Shown here: one piece after another, positions 5,488 to 7,647 of the stretch
How the letters are laid out: each line of letters opens with the position of its first letter
How positions within the stretch are numbered: position 1 is the first letter of the stretch
Assembly: GCA_038212305.1 (NCBI GenBank)
Contig: JBBQUP010000126.1
Location: forward strand, 1 to 7,647
Direction: 5' to 3'
DNA from: JBBQUP01 sp038212305
GTDB lineage: Bacteria > Bacteroidota > Bacteroidia > Bacteroidales > Marinilabiliaceae
DNA length: 7,647 bases
Translations under genes and position numbers: made by a program
Notes under the pieces: model-generated
What the model saw: only the letters and a program-made list of their open reading frames with translations
Told to the model about the DNA's origin: nothing
Databases searched by the model: none

Positions 5488-7236
5488 TTAATTTTTAAAG
5501 GCTTTTAAAGAAGTTGAAAAATTATTATCAAGTGTATTATTATCAGTAAGTTGTTGATAATACACAATAGCTTCATTGACTCTTTTCTCCATGCCATCTA
5601 AACCTTTACGTTCTTTATCAGTTAAAAAAACCGATAATCGTTTATCAGATAAATATTGATTGTACAACATTAATTCTTTAATAAACATGTGAGGGCGATC
5701 AGTTCTTTCTAACACATTAGTGCGACCATAAATATGATCAACCATTTCTTGCAGACTCATGGTTTTGGTGAAGTATGCCAAGTTAGGACCAGGGCAAACC
5801 GAAACAGTTCCGATGTAGGGTTTCGATGTAGGGTTGTTTACCATTAATGCTGATGTGCTCAACCCAACACATATACATGTTTTTTGAATTATCGATTTGT
5901 ATTGTTCCTCGTATTCAGTTGTATTGAGATTTAGTGTTTTTATTTCTTCTAGTCTGCGTTTTTGATATTGACGCGATGCAGTACACCAAATTTTATTGTC
6001 GTATGCAGGTGTAACTTCGCAAAATCGCATGGTACACTTAAATCCCGGAGTACCATTGGCGATGTTCTGGTCGCGCTCAATATCTTTGGTGTTATTTCGT
6101 AAGTTATTGAATGGTACACCAACTGGTGATACATCGCTTAAGTAAAGATCCTCTTCAGTTGCTTTGCATAATAGATCAAGCGTGTGATCATCAACAAGTG
6201 TTGCTTCTGGCACTAACATAAAGGGCGATCCCCAACCAATGGAATCTAATCCGTAGTACGAAAGTAAGAATTCATGTTCTTTGGCTGTGCCTAAACCGCC
6301 TTGAGCTGTTATTAATAGTTCCGGCATTTCGTTAGGTGCATCGATGTTTTTTGCTTTTAAAGCATCGCACCACATAGGGTAGATTTCGGACTTAAGCGAT
6401 TCTTTCGATTTTTTAAATTCCTCAAGAATTGGTCCCAGTGCATCACCATTACTAACAAAGGCATGACCTCCGCAATTGATTGCTGATTCAACTCGAAACT
6501 CAGAAACCCAAATTCCTTTTTTTGCTAGAAATTTGCCTTGTATCAACGCTGAACGATAATCACTTACTTTGAGAATAATCCTTTTTCTTAATATGCCATT
6601 AGCATCAGGGAAAAAATCGGGAAAGCTTTCGATGTACGTATATAAGCTAGGATTCATTCCTGCTGATAATATCAAGGCTGAGGAAAGATTACTCTCGGCA
6701 AAACCTTTCAATGCCATATGGGCATCATTGAATGTTGACGGAAGTTTTTCACCATCCTTGTATTTTTCGCGATCCAATTTTGTCATGATATTGACGTCAA
6801 TAGACCCTACAGGCAGATGATTGTTTAGCCATTCACGAATGCCCGACAAATGATCAGGAGACTGAATGAATTTATGATATTCGATTTTCAGTGTCGATAC
6901 ATCAGGAAGCATGTCCATATATTTAGCCAATTCGCCTTTTTTTTGAGCAAATGAAGCTTTAACATCTTCGAACTTGGTTTTAACAATTTTCTCAACCAAA
7001 TTCAAATAAGCAGTAATTCTTTTAACTCGATCTTCTATGTGATGATTACCAATTGGGTTAAACGGAAGATTAAATTTCTTGCTATAAAACTCGCGCATGG
7101 CTTCCATCAAAGCATCATCAACTAAAGATATGGCAGATGAAATACCATAATGTGCTACTTTAATTGGTGTGTCGATAGTATAACCCAATCCCATAACGGG
7201 AATGTGAAAGGTGTGGGCTGTCAATCTACTATTCAT
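5488..7236 (-). CDS. Nitronate monooxygenase/PfaD-like FMN TIM-barrel protein, divergent, function unknown
   Basis: This is a 582-residue cytosolic protein with no signal peptide or membrane span. Three segments resemble the NPD (2-nitropropane dioxygenase) fold in the right order: an opening strand HIPVMGLGYTIDTP (11-24), INCGGHAF (253-260), like the GGH active-site turn, and LLITAQGGLG (307-316) followed by SIGWGSPFMLVPEA (332-345), like the FMN phosphate-binding end of the family. Classical members have about 320-350 residues. This one carries a charged helical insertion (about 40-180) and a C-terminal extension (about 346-582) with six cysteines between 401 and 481. PfaD proteins, the polyketide-associated enoyl reductases, are the closest long relatives I can think of, but no PUFA synthase genes are nearby. 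The start is the first ATG after an in-frame TAA 18 bases upstream, with AAAGG before it. No convincing promoter was seen. The fold call is by eye; the substrate is unknown. Confidence 0.6.
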   Translation of the reverse strand: MNSRLTAHTFHIPVMGLGYTIDTPIKVAHYGISSAISLVDDALMEAMREFYSKKFNLPFNPIGNHHIEDRVKRITAYLNLVEKIVKTKFEDVKASFAQKKGELAKYMDMLPDVSTLKIEYHKFIQSPDHLSGIREWLNNHLPVGSIDVNIMTKLDREKYKDGEKLPSTFNDAHMALKGFAESNLSSALILSAGMNPSLYTYIESFPDFFPDANGILRKRIILKVSDYRSALIQGKFLAKKGIWVSEFRVESAINCGGHAFVSNGDALGPILEEFKKSKESLKSEIYPMWCDALKAKNIDAPNEMPELLITAQGGLGTAKEHEFLLSYYGLDSIGWGSPFMLVPEATLVDDHTLDLLCKATEEDLYLSDVSPVGVPFNNLRNNTKDIERDQNIANGTPGFKCTMRFCEVTPAYDNKIWCTASRQYQKRRLEEIKTLNLNTTEYEEQYKSIIQKTCICVGLSTSALMVNNPTSKPYIGTVSVCPGPNLAYFTKTMSLQEMVDHIYGRTNVLERTDRPHMFIKELMLYNQYLSDKRLSVFLTDKERKGLDGMEKRVNEAIVYYQQLTDNNTLDNNFSTSLKAFKN

Positions 7237-7461
7237 TCTAATAACCTTTAAAATTTAACTACAAAGGAAACCAAATTTTTTAAGAAAAGCTTGGAAAAAT
7301 TGAATAAACAGTAGAGCTGATAGCAAAATTCAAATTGAAAATATTTTATATGAATGATTTTGTGTTTTTTATAATCGGAATATCTTGTTAGTGAACTTTC
7401 CTGAAGTGAAAATTAAAATTATTTACAACAAGATTGAAATTGAGGCGATTTATGCACCCAC
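7237..7461. other. Intergenic region upstream of the NPD-like gene
   Basis: These 225 AT-rich bases lie between the NPD-like start codon and the tRNA terminator. They must hold the NPD-like promoter, but I found only imperfect TAnnTTTG matches, such as TTCCTTTG on the minus strand at 7262-7269, and no paired TTG. A 13-codon plus-strand frame near 7351 is too short to support as a gene. Confidence 0.5.
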
Positions 7462-7496
7462 AAAAAAACCCTTGCAAGCCTGAGCTTACAAGGGTT
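7462..7496 (-). terminator. Terminator of tRNA-Ser
   Basis: AACCCTTG (7467-7474) pairs with CAAGGGTT (7489-7496). The stem extends inward by AAGC (7476-7479) with GCTT (7484-7487) after one mismatch and closes on the loop CTGA. On the minus strand it is followed by seven T residues (A-run 7462-7468). It begins eight bases after the tRNA CCA end. Confidence 0.85.
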
Positions 7497-7504
7497 CTGA
7501 AATT

Positions 7505-7592
7505 TGGCGGAGAGAGAGGGATTCGAACCCCCGGTACCTCGCGGTACAACGGTTTTCAAGACCGCCGCAATCGACCACTCTGCCATCTCTCC
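7505..7592 (-). tRNA. tRNA-Ser (anticodon UGA)
   Basis: This is a class II serine tRNA that reads UCN codons, mainly UCA and UCG. The acceptor strands GGAGAGA (complement of 7586-7592) and TCTCTCC (complement of 7509-7515) pair perfectly. The anticodon loop CTTGAAA carries TGA (complement of 7556-7558). The long variable arm forms a GTACC/GGTAC stem, and the T loop is TTCGAAT. The discriminator is G at 7508, and the CCA end is encoded at 7505-7507. The gene has its own promoter box and terminator, so it looks like a single-gene transcription unit. Confidence 0.97.
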
Positions 7593-7596
7593 TAAG

Positions 7597-7616
7597 CGTT
7601 ATCGCGTTTGATAACG
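7597..7616 (-). promoter_or_regulatory. Inverted repeat in the tRNA-Ser leader
   Basis: CGTTATC (7597-7603) and GATAACG (7610-7616) are perfect 7-bp complements with a six-base spacer. They lie between the promoter box and the tRNA 5' end, spanning the expected transcription start. This could be a leader hairpin removed by RNase P or an operator-like dyad. Confidence 0.4.
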
Positions 7617-7620
7617 GCTG

Positions 7621-7628
7621 CAAAAATA
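7621..7628 (-). promoter_or_regulatory. tRNA-Ser promoter, Bacteroidota -7 box
   Basis: On the minus strand this reads TATTTTTG, an exact match to TAnnTTTG, 28 bases before the tRNA 5' end. The -33 TTG element would fall beyond the window edge and cannot be checked. Confidence 0.65.
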
Positions 7629-7647
7629 GGGCATTTTTTTAATTTGC

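Noticed and set aside
5949..6134. 61-codon frame on the same strand as the NPD-like gene
   Set aside because: It lies wholly within the 582-residue gene in another frame and has no supporting features.
6569..6820. Plus-strand 83-codon open frame antisense to the NPD-like gene
   Set aside because: The composition mirrors the coding strand and no promoter or motif supports it.
7351..7392. 13-codon hydrophobic plus-strand microORF (MNDFVFFIIGISC)
   Set aside because: It is too short, has no promoter or ribosome site, and lies in AT-rich spacer where such frames are expected by chance.

Overview
The window looks like chromosomal DNA of a Bacteroidota species. It is AT-rich and has weak or absent Shine-Dalgarno sequences. 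Two sites match the Bacteroidota -7 promoter box TAnnTTTG, one before ffh and one before the tRNA gene. The encoded proteins (Ffh, FolD and an S4-type RluA protein) also look Bacteroidota-like. I cannot assign a genus; a marine or anaerobic Marinilabiliales/Bacteroidales-type organism is only a guess.

Layout. Positions 1-158 (minus) hold the first 52 codons of a protein that I read as a transposase, cut off by the window edge. Positions 159-458 are non-coding and hold an inverted repeat, a C-rich, telomere-like repeat tract and the ffh promoter. Positions 459-4628 (plus) form a probable four-gene unit: ffh (SRP GTPase), a low-GC SAM-dependent methyltransferase, folD (one-carbon metabolism) and an RluA-family pseudouridine synthase. 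It ends in a hairpin shared with the convergent yfiR-like gene. Positions 4812-5318 (minus) encode a secreted YfiR/DUF4154-family protein. Positions 5488-7236 (minus) encode a 582-residue protein that I read as a divergent nitronate monooxygenase/PfaD-like FMN TIM-barrel enzyme, with a helical insertion and a cysteine-rich C-terminal region. It has its own terminator. Positions 7505-7592 (minus) are tRNA-Ser(UGA), with encoded CCA, its own promoter box and its own terminator.

Most of the content is housekeeping: protein targeting, folate metabolism, RNA modification and a tRNA. The accessory elements are the transposase fragment, the methyltransferase placed between ffh and folD, the orphan YfiR-like gene and the large NPD-like protein. 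I see no CRISPR array, toxin-antitoxin pair, phage gene or defence system. The best candidate for undescribed biology is the 582-residue TIM-barrel protein: its FMN-type motifs are recognisable, but its extra segments suggest an unusual substrate or cofactor.
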